Below, one piece after another: positions 30,401 to 39,900 of a DNA stretch of 64,000 nt. Every line of letters starts with the position of its first letter. The stretch's first letter is position 1. The notes under the pieces are model-generated. The model searched no databases and was not told the DNA's origin. It worked only from the letters and a program-made list of their open reading frames with translations. Where the stretch lies: positions 248,001 through 312,000 of the forward strand of contig JALBYC010000007.1 in the NCBI GenBank assembly GCA_023212645.1, in the 5' to 3' direction. The stretch is from Farysia itapuensis (Eukaryota; Basidiomycota; Ustilaginomycetes; Ustilaginales; Ustilaginaceae). The position numbers and the translations under genes were made by a program.

Positions 30401-31189
30401 AGTGATGCACTACGCGCGCGACTGGGAGAACTCGCATCGACAGTGGAGGACGAAGCTCTTCTCGAAAAGGTACTGAGCGTTCACGACGCCTTGGGCGACG
30501 TCACCGCTCGTATCACGAAATTGTTTGACAGAACTTCTCGCAAAGCTGCGCAGCTGACCGTTCCAGCTGAGTCATCCGCCCTTTCATCACCTTCGTACTC
30601 AATGGCAGATCTGGAGGAGTCGGATGAGAGTGACAGTGCTCCGCACGGCAAGACTCGCAAGTCTCGGCCCGGCCGAATTGGCGATACAATTATACAGGCG
30701 GTCGGAGGCTTGCGCATTGACACGGCTGCTGCTGACCGAGAAGAGTCCGATGCAGAGGAAGACGGCTCAAACAAGCATTTCCCACGTTCGCCGTCGGAAG
30801 ACCGCGCAAAAGGTCAGCTGAGTGAAGAAGGAGAGCTCTTCCGCAAAGCAAAGAGTCTAGGGATCGATGATGATGAAGAAACTTCTTCCGATAGCAGTGT
30901 CGACAAGTCTACCAGCGGCACGACAAACAGCGGCCCAGTGGACAACAGTGTTGGTGCGACAAACGTGCATGTCTTGCCGAGTGGTGAAGACAGTCCAGCT
31001 GGTTCGAGGACACATCATCGTCGAGGGTCGGATGACCCGCCTGGGGGTTCGTCCAGCGGTAGCCACAGCAACGTCAGCGCCGACCTAAGCGGAGAGCAGC
31101 TACGCAAAGATCTACTGGAAGCTTCTATCCCTCCCAAACCGACACATACCAGCCCAACTGCACACGCTGACAACAGCAGCATGGCATAA
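27416..31189 (+). CDS. LRR protein with PP1-docking motif, PPP1R37-like
   Basis: 1257 aa from ATG 27416 (earlier frame positions overlap the CWC2 start region). The N-terminal 230 residues are Ser-rich. A K-V-x-F docking motif (LKKVQFQVSQMTVTYPI) at about 238-245 is the classic PP1-binding site. Leucine-rich repeats of the ribonuclease-inhibitor type then run from about 325 to 880, including RKIRYHGWRYVAIFMRRARA, NLLTLDLKSNDIRGGVFYLA, LETLDLSHNPCSGPGLEG and VSLRMNHSLRCLDLNIP. The order RVxF motif, LRR array and an SLRxLDL end segment matches animal PPP1R37, a PP1 inhibitor-type regulatory subunit. Long disordered insertions interrupt the repeats. The C-terminal 250 residues are acidic and Ser-rich. 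A role in PP1 regulation is inferred. Confidence 0.85.
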   Translation: MSYSASDQASASTSPTSIQHANTSSPFNASTTSPQDVDSVGMSEESSSSGSLHFPAANADFAQVTLPPRSDSLSILPSSSTEGKGDEIASPPLSTMRRPVYKKKQSTQPKGILKPAPPPQKAFSFRRDILQNLNTRLAQQGVNVQVPVPQGGTAQATASYIGGMFRRIGGMAAGAAANVSGTGPSSSGGYTSGVTSSRSDNLDASSKDSDISVGTSRNSIASQSSDSTLPAISSATPLKKVQFQVSQMTVTYPIVGAGAPEDEDLTRLRIEREHRRTMKARRGKPWTPQELETLYRECCRTREEHPLKKMRLVFQEADQSTPPALKTMDLSFVPLDRHAVEPIADLLSVDFGLNKLVLENCALTDSSVKSILHALLVSGSLPNLSLASNRKIRYHGWRYVAIFMRRARALRYLDLSENSINRASLEHILQAIAKPERSQTEAADSAPKASHNADANKANTIEEDEDDEFFDDDSGAPLMPTAPLLRQASEDTEPLTSAVISLRLENCGLKTSTLEMLSHAVRYSDIRHLSLRRNKINQLASVALAILLKDYPDRVSTVAGSTTGANSEGPSYFDQARTNSSVSSSVDATDGQERPGRSLLPTPQNASSDPRRRSYSPNLPDVPVIVSSPGGGITSRKMSKMNGSSHSGTAYGANVEQIHEAMTHRIGSPTRELDARLTTEERQDIRKNAAPNLSEEEAIAIYQAKRAKRILADLPRVGNLLTLDLKSNDIRGGVFYLAQVLRKNRTLRVLNLSDNSIEMPGLVAIAEALKYNSTLETLDLSHNPCSGPGLEGITTLRTAFALNSNLKRLFLNDTDLSSEAAIALAEFLPEARSLIHLDLAENYDIDIAGVMALAVSLRMNHSLRCLDLNIPANNPDFARLSQEILQSCVRNTELAQKKATQKGLKQPIPALIYKSVVARAARENDERLKAIQTAQDAALTAAGKDTRAVGDLITAASECHKVLVDLLESEKERQRESAEQQPAPQMEFVQDLTKRSDALRARLGELASTVEDEALLEKVLSVHDALGDVTARITKLFDRTSRKAAQLTVPAESSALSSPSYSMADLEESDESDSAPHGKTRKSRPGRIGDTIIQAVGGLRIDTAAADREESDAEEDGSNKHFPRSPSEDRAKGQLSEEGELFRKAKSLGIDDDEETSSDSSVDKSTSGTTNSGPVDNSVGATNVHVLPSGEDSPAGSRTHHRRGSDDPPGGSSSGSHSNVSADLSGEQLRKDLLEASIPPKPTHTSPTAHADNSSMA

Positions 31190-31329
31190 GTGACACAAAT
31201 CCTCCGCACGTCACATGCAAGAATGTCATTGATTAGTAGTACAATTGGGTTGCCCAGTGTGGATGAGAAATTGGTATATAGTACACATGCGGGGGGCTTT
31301 TGGCAGGGAAGTAGAGGAGGGGTTGGGTT

Positions 31330-32058
31330 TTAGTGATGTTCGTCGTCCATGTCCCAAGCATGTACGAGGGGTTTGGAAAGTGCGACTTCGGACAAGGACT
31401 CGAATGTTTTCTGCTCGATGGAAGGAGCCGTAGAGGGTGAGACTGAGCTTTTGTTCTGGGGAGACTGCTTTCTCTTGGCAGAGCTTTGTTTTGCTGCTTT
31501 CGCCTTCTTTGCTGCTGCCGAGTAGGATAACGGCTGTGAGGGAGTTGTTGTCCCCGATGTGGGTGCCGATACAGGGGGAGACCAGATATCGACTAGTTTG
31601 GGTTTGGCGAGTACGGGTGATGCAGCGGAACTGGTGGATGGCGAGGTAGGAGGTATGTTGAGTTTGAGAGAGTGGACGGGTGTTACTGGCTTTGCTTCGG
31701 TAGAGTCTGCTGAAGAGGTGTTGGCTTGATCCTCTAATGGTTGTGGCAGTCTTGCGTTGGCTGCTGCCGAATCCAGCGGAATCACTTTGCTCTTCAGGTC
31801 GTCTACAATGAACCGCAGCGTAGCAGCATTGTAGCGCGGTGCTGGTAGAACAGAGACGTGCTTTGACTTGCCTGCATCTGTGCCAAGAGCAGCGGCAGCG
31901 ACTGATTTCAACTTAGCACCCACCGAAGACGTGGAAGAGGACGAGCCATGTCGGTCTCTTAACAAGGGTGTCTGCTCGTTATCGGGAGCCTGAGAGCGGT
32001 CTCCGTTACGTCGACGAGAGAAGCAGCATGGAAACACGGCAGACAGAATCTGCTCCAT
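31330..32058 (-). CDS. Ser-rich protein with cysteine-containing N-terminus
   Basis: 242 aa. The start MEQILSAVFPCCFSRRRN has a hydrophobic helix with a CC pair next to a basic cluster, typical of palmitoylated peripheral membrane proteins; then comes NEQTPLLRDRH, an acidic-dileucine (TPLL) type sorting signal often seen in proteins of vacuole or late endosome membranes. Residues 75-105 (RYNAATLRFIVDDLKSKVIP) form a short helix; the rest is Ser/Thr/Pro/Ala-rich. I do not recognise the family with certainty. The N-terminal plan is like that of the LAMTOR1/Meh1 (Ego1) anchors of Rag GTPases, but that comparison is inference. It is divergent from PAL1. Confidence 0.65.
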   Translation of the reverse strand: MEQILSAVFPCCFSRRRNGDRSQAPDNEQTPLLRDRHGSSSSTSSVGAKLKSVAAAALGTDAGKSKHVSVLPAPRYNAATLRFIVDDLKSKVIPLDSAAANARLPQPLEDQANTSSADSTEAKPVTPVHSLKLNIPPTSPSTSSAASPVLAKPKLVDIWSPPVSAPTSGTTTPSQPLSYSAAAKKAKAAKQSSAKRKQSPQNKSSVSPSTAPSIEQKTFESLSEVALSKPLVHAWDMDDEHH

Positions 32059-32488
32059 GATACTACTGCGTTGGGACCAAGATAGGATGTGGGTGGGTTG
32101 AGGTGGGTGCAACAAAATGACTCGCACAAGATGACCTGTTTCGTACGAGACAATTGAAAACCCACGTTTTCGGTCTCTTCAGCCAGGCGTTCGGCGATTT
32201 TTTGATTCACATTTTCGCGTGTTGACGCCGACCCGGGGGGAGGCTGCATCATGGTTTAACGAATCAGGGCAACACAGCAATGACGAGGAAGCCGGTTTTG
32301 AAGATCAGATCGACCGGACGCCATCCCTGCCTTTCTCCTTGTCACTCCTCACCTTTCACTGTCCTTGCCTACAGCTGTTTCTTCAGCCAAACTGCACCAC
32401 TGCTGCGCCAAGTACGCCAAGTGCTGCGCGACAACTCTCTCTCGGACAAGCTTTGCATCCACACGCACCCGTGCAGATACGTTTGACT
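32059..32488. promoter_or_regulatory. Divergent promoter, Ser-rich protein / PAL1
   Basis: 430 bp between the two starts. The right half (about 32325-32488) is pyrimidine-rich and probably the PAL1 leader. Short frames here lack coding character. Confidence 0.5.
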
Positions 32489-34353
32489 ATGGGTAAGTTT
32501 GCAACGTAGGGAAGAAGAAGAAGCGCAACGAATGTCCAGGAGGTCGCAATCAGCATGACTGTTTGCACATTTGGCATGAATCGGCTATGAAGCTCGAGTC
32601 AGATGCTCTTGTCATGCATCGCCATGGATGCGATAGGCCTGGTCAGCCTGCTCATTCGCATTGACGCGCTAGAGTCCCAATTGTTATTCAAAAATCGGTT
32701 GGGGGGAACAGCGCGTACGAGCGATGATTATATTATTTTCTGGTTCCAAACGCCCAAAGAGGAGCGAGGCTTGATCGCGCGTTTGAAATATCGCTCCATC
32801 TCGCCCCGCCACATTACCCGTCTCTGACCCACAACCTCCTGCTCCTCATCACAGCTTACCACCACTCTCGTCAAGACTCTGTTCTTGCCGCACTTTCCGA
32901 CGTCGTTGTCTCTGTCGACCCTCGCTCCAACGGTTCCTACTCAGATCGCCATTACGAACCTGATTACTCGGAAGCGCAACCTTTGAGCATCTCGGAACCA
33001 CCCTCGATGCTACCGGTAAAGAGTCCATTCGAGGACAAGAGCCTGCCACCACCCCCCAAAGATCAGTCCAAAATGTCGAGCAAATTTGCCAATGCCTTTC
33101 GTAGGCAGACGTCAGAGGAGAAGGCTGCCAAGAAAGCAGCTCGAGACCAGCGTATGAACGAGGAAATTAACAGGACCGCCTCCCGCACAAGCCGTATGGA
33201 CATCATTGACCGTCTTGACTTGTCCGGCATCAATGGCTCCAGCATGTTTCACCACGACTCCCCCTATGACGCATGCACGCCACACATGAACAAGGGTAAG
33301 CGTGCGCCAGTAGGCGCTTTCGACCCCAACATTGATCCTATGACGGGACTGCCCAAAGGTACTTTGCCGGGCAAGCAAGGGGCCCGCAGACGTCCATCGG
33401 ACGAGAAAGTTAGCCGACCCAGTGCTGGCGTCAACGGTAGTCGTAGTCGAAGTTCCACCGCTCCCCTCGTCCCTTCGCTCTCTATGAACTCAGAAAGCTC
33501 GACGGTCGAAGTCCCAATCGACGAGGAGGGCGAAGCTGATCACGACGCAGATGCCGAGCGGGTCTGGCGCAGTCGACAGGGCTACCACACACAACCTTCC
33601 AACATTCCTGACAGCCGACACGATGTATCAAATCCCAATGCCGATGTCTGGGGCGTCAGCGCCGAGCCATGGCAAGACTTTGCCCAACCGAAAGCTGCAC
33701 AGCGTTCACATCTCAGCCCTTACTCTGGCAATGGCGATGATCGCAGCGGGACAACGAGTGCTGCGAGCAGTGTGCTTGATATGGAAGCCATCATGACGGG
33801 CAAGACCAAATCGTCTCGCGGCGAGAGAGAGCTTGCCGCCGGCAGTGCGAGCCCTTTCCCAGAGCCCAACTGGGACGACAAAGCCACTGGCTCTGACGGT
33901 CCGCGACGCAATAAGAGTTTGATCAAGCGCATCCGAAGCATGCGCGACAACCCAAACGTACCACCAAAGGAGGAAGGTGTTGAAATGGGTTCTGTCGGCC
34001 GACGAAGACGAGCAGGTCAGCACAAGCACTCGCCCAGCGCGCCTCCCGCGCGAAATGACGAGTACAACCACGACTCGCGCGCCGCAGCAGACGCCGCGGT
34101 CGGACTTGGTGGCAGCAACGGTCGCAGACAGGCACGAGCGGCACAACAGCAAGACCCCGATCTTCTCACCCCACGTGCACGACGTGAGCAGGAGGACGAC
34201 TCGTACTTCCACGGCGACTCTTCGGCAATCACCACTGCCCGTTCCGAAAATGACGGATTGGCACGCAACGGCAGCCTCTTTAACCGCTTCAAACGCAGCC
34301 AGAAACAGCAGCCCTCTTCCAAATCCACTGAACGGCCCGCCGCCTATGCCTAA
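32489..34353 (+). CDS. PAL1: Pal1-family cell morphology protein
   Basis: Best model: a 4-nt first coding exon (ATGG, 32489-32492), a 362-nt intron (GTAAGT..ATCACAG with CTGAC 30 nt upstream and no intervening AG), then exon 2 from 32855 to the stop. The join restores GCT and gives MAYHHSRQDSVLAALSDVVV without stops, 500 aa in total. Without the intron, the earliest ATG in frame is 33007. Pal1 signatures lie at about 105-190 (MDIIDRLDLSGINGSSMFHH then DSPYDACTPHMNKGKRAP). In fission yeast Pal1 sits at the cell cortex, binds the endocytic adaptor Sla2 and maintains cell shape. The rest is disordered, rich in Arg/Ser with basic clusters. The first-exon part is an inference; family identity is firm. 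Confidence 0.9.
32493..32854 (+). other. Long 5' intron of PAL1 (inferred)
   Basis: 362 nt, against 58-69 nt for most introns here. The donor GTAAGT follows ATGG; the acceptor ATCACAG follows CTGAC and a pyrimidine tract. An alternative acceptor (TACTCAG, ending 32944) is in the same phase and would remove 30 residues. Confidence 0.6.
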
Positions 34354-34545
34354 ACTCTTTGCTTATCTAGTTTTTATCTCGTATCATGGACAATACTTTG
34401 TTATCCAGTTAGGACACGTGCTTTGAGAGGCTACATCGAGGAAGATGCACACAGGCCAGAGACAAGAGAATACCCGTTTCGTATTTTTCGAACCCTACTA
34501 CTGTGACTGTCTGGAAAGGGGAGAAGATGTGCGAACGCCGGTTGT

Positions 34546-36395
34546 CTAACGCGACTCGACAAGGTTGAGCTTCTTGTCTTGTGCTTCACGTGCGACAAAG
34601 TTAGCCTGTTCAACTTTGCTTTTCGCCAGGTCGAGTGGCCAGAGCAGGATGCAACTCGCAATGGACAGGGCCAGGAGGAAGTAGAAGGGTGACGAGACGT
34701 TGCCCGTGTCGTTTGCAATGGCCTGGGTGACAAAGGGACCGATAAAGGCCGACGTCTTTCCGACCAAGCTGAACAAGCTAAAGAACAAGAACTCGTATCC
34801 CTTGGGGGTCACTTCTGCAATCATGGTCTGCGAGTAAGCATACCACGGGCACACAAACAGACCGTAATACGCCTAAGGGAGGAGACAAGGAGCGTCAGTC
34901 ACAGCTTTTCACAAAGCAAAGATCAAAAGATGGAGCGTACCTGATAAGCATACGGTTCCCAAAGGTTGTGGAAACCGAACTTCTGCGTAAAGATTCCAAT
35001 AAAACCCCATCCTTGGAGCAGAACGGTGAAGAAGACGACCCAGGAAAACATAAACAGCGTCGAGAGTTGGAAGCGTTTCTGAATCAGCCAGAAGGCGTAA
35101 ATGCCGACGCCCTGTGCTGCGATTCCGACAATGAGGAGAATGTTGAGTTTGGTGGTGCTGTAGCTAACGACCTGGTTCTGAATCGTCGAGATCACAGTGA
35201 CCGAAGTGTTGAGTGCGTCGGAAAAGAGGAAAAAGAAGATGAGGTAGATAAGCGTCTGTCGCAAGTGGCGCAGATGCTTAGCTGCCAGGGTAGCCTGCTT
35301 GATGGCAGCTGTAAAGTAGTTGGTGCCGGGGGGCAGAGGTTGACCTGGTCGCCTCTTTTCCATGACGAACCAGGGAATGGCGCAAATCAGCCAAACACCG
35401 GCACTGAAGGCAACGACTGCGGAGAGTGCGTTGGTGTTGGATACGGTATCGCGGTCGGCGTGAATGCCGTACAGCATTCCCTGCATAATGGCCAGCACGA
35501 TCAGCTCGCCAAACGAGCAGACGGCAAAGGCGATATTGGAAATCCGGTTGATAGCCATCGTCTCCAACACTGCGTACTTCCCCGCAGTCATACGGCCATC
35601 GGTGACGACTGGCTGGAGTGGATTTGGCAGAGTGTCGGATTGCTTGTCGCTGTGCTCGACATGTTCGTCAGGTGCAGCGACATTGGCAGTTGGAACGGGA
35701 CCGGCAGCGTTAGAAAGCTCGGCTCTAGCCTGACGCATGTGCGGCAAGTTGCGCGCCAATCCAGGAAAAGCAGCCGTCCAATAGCTCAGACAGAGCTGGT
35801 AGGTAACCAGTCCAATCATGTATAGCGCAATAGCCGTCTCCCACTGTTCTGGCCTCTTGACGCCTAACCAGGCAAAACTGATTGCGATCGCCACCACAGT
35901 ACTGACAATCAGAATGTACGGTCGGTTCTTGCCATAGTCGGCAAAACTACCAATCACCAGGAATAGCACGGCCTGAATGGCAAAACTCAGACCGTTGCAC
36001 AGCAGTACGATGCTTTCCACCGTCCGCTCGCTGCCGGCGAAAGCCAGTCGGCATTCAGGCTGTCCCGTATCGCCGCACGTACCGTTGCCCAGATTGCTGG
36101 CTTGAAGGTAGAGCAGATTCTGAAACTGCGACGGCGCGAAGTTAAACGGCCCCAGACCACTATTTCCGATGTAGTAGATGTAGAAAGCCCAGAGCTCCCA
36201 TCGTCCGGTCTGGTAGCGATCCTCACGTGCAGAGACGTCTTCAGCCGTGGAGAGCAAGGCAGTGGCATAGATCTTGCTACCTGCCGTACTGCTCACGTCG
36301 TCGGTGGACGATTGTGATAGAGAGGCCACGTCGGCATTGTCGCCAGCCTTGTTGACCTCCTGCACCGGTTCCTCAAGGTCCATCTGCTTCGACAT
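34546..36395 (-). CDS. ATG22: Atg22-like vacuolar transporter (MFS)
   Basis: Two exons on the minus strand, 36395-34941 and 34872-34546, with a 68-nt intron (GTACGC..CCTTAG, CTGAC branch point); 593 aa. About 11-12 hydrophobic helices. The Atg22 signatures include ELWAFYIYYIGNSGLGPFNF followed by APSQFQNLLY, then SFADYGKNRPYIL and the end part AYYGLFVCPWYAYSQTMIAE, EVTPKGYEFLFFSLFSLVGK and TSAFIGPFV. In yeast Atg22 exports amino acids from the vacuole after autophagy. The central loop (about residues 230-290) is a Ser/Pro/Asp-rich insertion. Fungi often carry several Atg22-like paralogues with unclear substrates, so the exact cargo is unknown. The splice joins two halves of a conserved GEPYAYQ|AYYGL loop, which supports the model. 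Confidence 0.9.
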
Positions 36396-36972
36396 GGTGG
36401 AATGATGGAAGCAACACACTCCATGCACAAACACCGGCACTATAGCAGCGGCAGGGTCCAGCCGAGTCTTGTTTGCCGCTCTTCGTTTTCCTTTCCTTGG
36501 AAATTTTGATTTGGAATTTCTTCAGCCGAATCCCCGCCGGTTGCAAATGCCGCACAGACATCAGGCACCAACCTTCTACTGCACACTATACTGGACCCCT
36601 CAAGCAACTCAGATCGGTAAATCGAACAACTTGAATTCTACCAGACGGAACAGCGTGGGAGAGCTGAAAACAAAATCTATATTGGATAGCAAACTAGAAC
36701 GAAGAGGTACAGAGCAGAGACGTGTGCCACACAGTTCAGCTCCAGCGGTGACGAGTCGCTAAAGTAGACCAGTGGTTGGAGCCCTGAAAGTTTTCTGTCC
36801 TCCAGCATTGCGAGAGTCGTAACAAAGAAAGCAGCAGGAACGGGAATACAGTGATGACTGCAGATAGACACATGGCTTGAGAGAATCGCAGATCGTTGCG
36901 AGGCCGGTTGACGACTCCTTCCTCGGGTCGAAAGAGCGAGAGACTCAACACCTTGTGTTGTCGCAGAGACAC
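36396..36972. other. Intergenic region between FAS 3' end and the ATG22 promoter
   Basis: 577 bp between the FAS stop and the ATG22-like start, with no supportable gene. It should contain the FAS 3' untranslated region and the promoter of the transporter. Confidence 0.5.
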
Positions 36973-39900
36973 TTAGGCGGGGGGAAGACGATGGACGACG
37001 GCCATTGCCGTGTCATCGCCATGGGTGATGGAGACCAAGAAGCGCGAGCCATTGGCAGCTTTGAGCGCATCGCCATACAGCTTGACTTGGGGACCTTCGG
37101 GAGTAGGAACGATCTCGACATCCTTCAGAGAGGCACCAGACCCTTGGGTGCGCACACCGAGCGACTTGACAACGGCCTCTGCGGCACAGAAGCGTCCACA
37201 GAACGAGGCCTTGGGGTCCGCCTGCGATCGGCAGTACTCAATCTCGACATCGGTAAAGTTCCTTGTGACAAAGTTGTCGTTGTCCGAAGGGAAGGTCGAG
37301 ATCTTTTCGCAGTCAATGCCAATGCCAGCAATGTGACCCATCATGGCCTGCAGCGACTCTTGTTGAGCAGCAACGTCTGCCGGCTTGGCGGGAACCACAA
37401 CGCTGTCGGTCTTGGCCAGCTCAGGCATCGGCGGCAGGGGCATCTTGAAGCCATAGCTGTCACCGATCTCAACTGCGCGCGCGTTCTGGTTGATGAGCAC
37501 TTGGTCTTCGATCTCGGCGGGCCACGGTCTGTTGTCCTTGATACGGACAAGGTCCTCCTTCGTGAGAGCAGAGTGCATGCGGGTGTAGGTCTGGTGCTGA
37601 CGAGCCTGTCTTCTTTCAACATATTCGTTGAACACTTTGGGTGAGAGTCGACCAAGGATGTGGCCAGCGTGCAGCACCAAAATGATACCGCCGACTTGAC
37701 CGAAACCAAAGGACGAGACAGCGGCGGCGTTGACGTGGTGAGGAGTTCGGTGGATCGAGTTGGAGTTGTAGAGCAGCATGTCGAACTTGCGAAGTTCTGG
37801 AGAAATGTCGTCTGCGTTTCGGTTACCGCAAACGATCGAGGTTTGTAGCGACTGCATGACACCGTTGAGAGCCCATGCAGCAGCACCTCCCTTAGCGTGA
37901 CCACAGAGCCACTTTTGAGCCATGACAGGGACAGCGTGACCAGGCGTTCGACCCATTCGTGTAAATAGCTCCTGGTAAACATGAGACTCGTTCTTGTCGT
38001 TAGCCTTCGTGGCGGTCATGTGCGCAGAGATAACTCCAATGTCGTCTGCGGTCAAGTTGAAGCGGGCCAATGCCTTCTGCATACCATCAGCACTGCTGAT
38101 GACACCGTGACCGGGGGCGGGCAGAGATCGGCCGGCACCGTCGGTGTGCGTGTTGGAATAGGCGACAACACCCTGGATGGGCATACCAAGCTTGATAGCG
38201 TTGGCAGCAGTAGTGAGAACCTGTACACCGCATCCTTGGGATTCCATGAAACCGCTTCGTGACGTGGAGAAAGGTCGCGAATGCTCTGATGGCTCTCGAC
38301 CGGCAGCCAGCTCCTCTTTGCCGTTGGAGGTGGCCTTCATGTTAGCAAATTCGAACGAACCCTCCTCGGAAAGATCATCGAATCCACCAGCAAGCATCAG
38401 TTCAGCTTTACCCGACAAGATCGTCTCGACAGCGACGTCGATGGACTGGAGTGCAGTAGCACAAGCTCCAACGACAGTCTTGATCGGTCCAGCAGCCGAC
38501 ATCACGAGAAGATTGACCCAACCAGCGACAGAGTTGATGAAGGTTTCTTGCAGAATGTCCTTTTGCACATCGGTGTCTTCTCGACGGTCTCGGAACATCT
38601 TGCTGAGAGACGTCATACCACCCATACCAGATCCGATACAGCTTCCGACCTTGCTCGGGTGGATGTGCTTGTAAAGCTCGTAAGGGTCCGAGATACCAGA
38701 GTTGACAAGAGCTTCGGAGGCGCAGACAAGAGCCCATAGTGTCGTTCGGTCAACCTGAGCGACGATGTCATCGGGAATACCGTAGCGCTGACCAGTCCAG
38801 CCAGTTGGAATCTGACCGGCAACAAGACGGTCAAAGGCAACAGCCTTGGGAACAAAGATACGAGCACCTTTCTTGAGCACCACAAACCAGCCACCGCTCG
38901 AAGGGTCTTGCCAGGCATCGACCTTGTCGCCGTGCTCCAGTGTGTACTTGCCAGCTTCTTCTGCCGAAACTTCCAACGGTTCAAGGTCGTGGTTGAGCTC
39001 GATCTCTTGCTGGAAGCCCTTGCGGTTAGGGTCGTAGTTGCGGAAAAGTTCGGGCTCGATCAGACGGATACCGGCATGCTTGACAATGTGCTCTTCGTAG
39101 CTGGCTCGAATGTCTTTGTCATCGACGGGCTCACCGCTCTTGACATCGATCCATCCGACGTAAGTGGCGCCGGACTTGAGCTGACCGTCATGGTATCGAA
39201 TGAGACCCATGATCCATGCAAGCTCGGTAACACCTTCGTTGGTCAAGTGACCGAAAGCCTCCATCTCCCAACGAGTTCGGGATGAACCCCAAGGACCGAC
39301 TTCGGCGAAACCAGTGATGACAATGATCTTCTCCAAGTCCATCTCCGAGTAGCTCTTGGCGATCTCCTGGTTGAACTCAAGAGAGCCAAGGTTGGGGAAT
39401 TTGAAAGTGAAGTTGCTGCGAGGGTTGATGTGGACCTTCTTGTGCAGAGCCTCTGCGGCGGAGCCCTTGATGACCTTGAAGTCAGCAGAGTTGTCGGCCA
39501 CAAGAGCACGCTTCGTGGACGAAGCTTCCTGGATCGCGGCACGGAACTTGCCAGTCTGTTCAGCGAGATCCACGATCTTGTCCATACCACCGTTGAGGTC
39601 GACAAGGAGGGCTTCGACCTGACTGATGGCGGAAACAGTAGGAGCCAAAAGACCGAGCAAATTGAAAGCCATCTCGGTCGTGCTGAAAGTTCGGCACCCA
39701 AGCTTCTCGATCTCAGCGGCGACAGTGTTGGAGCTTGACATGAGGCCTGTTCCTCGACACCAACCAATGACAGCACCAGTAATGCAAAGGTATTGACCCC
39801 AGCTCTCGCTCTCCCATCGGTTGAGCAAAGTTTCGAGACCAAGCTTGCTTTCACCGTAAAGACCATCGCCACCAAAGGTGCCGTGGTTGGGAGAAAGTGG

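Noticed and set aside
32603..32827. 74-aa plus-strand frame upstream of PAL1
   Set aside because: It lies inside the inferred PAL1 intron and has no domain or coding character.
36877..37644. 255-aa antisense frame across the FAS 3' end
   Set aside because: It opposes the PPT and KS coding sequence, which is fully conserved on the other strand.
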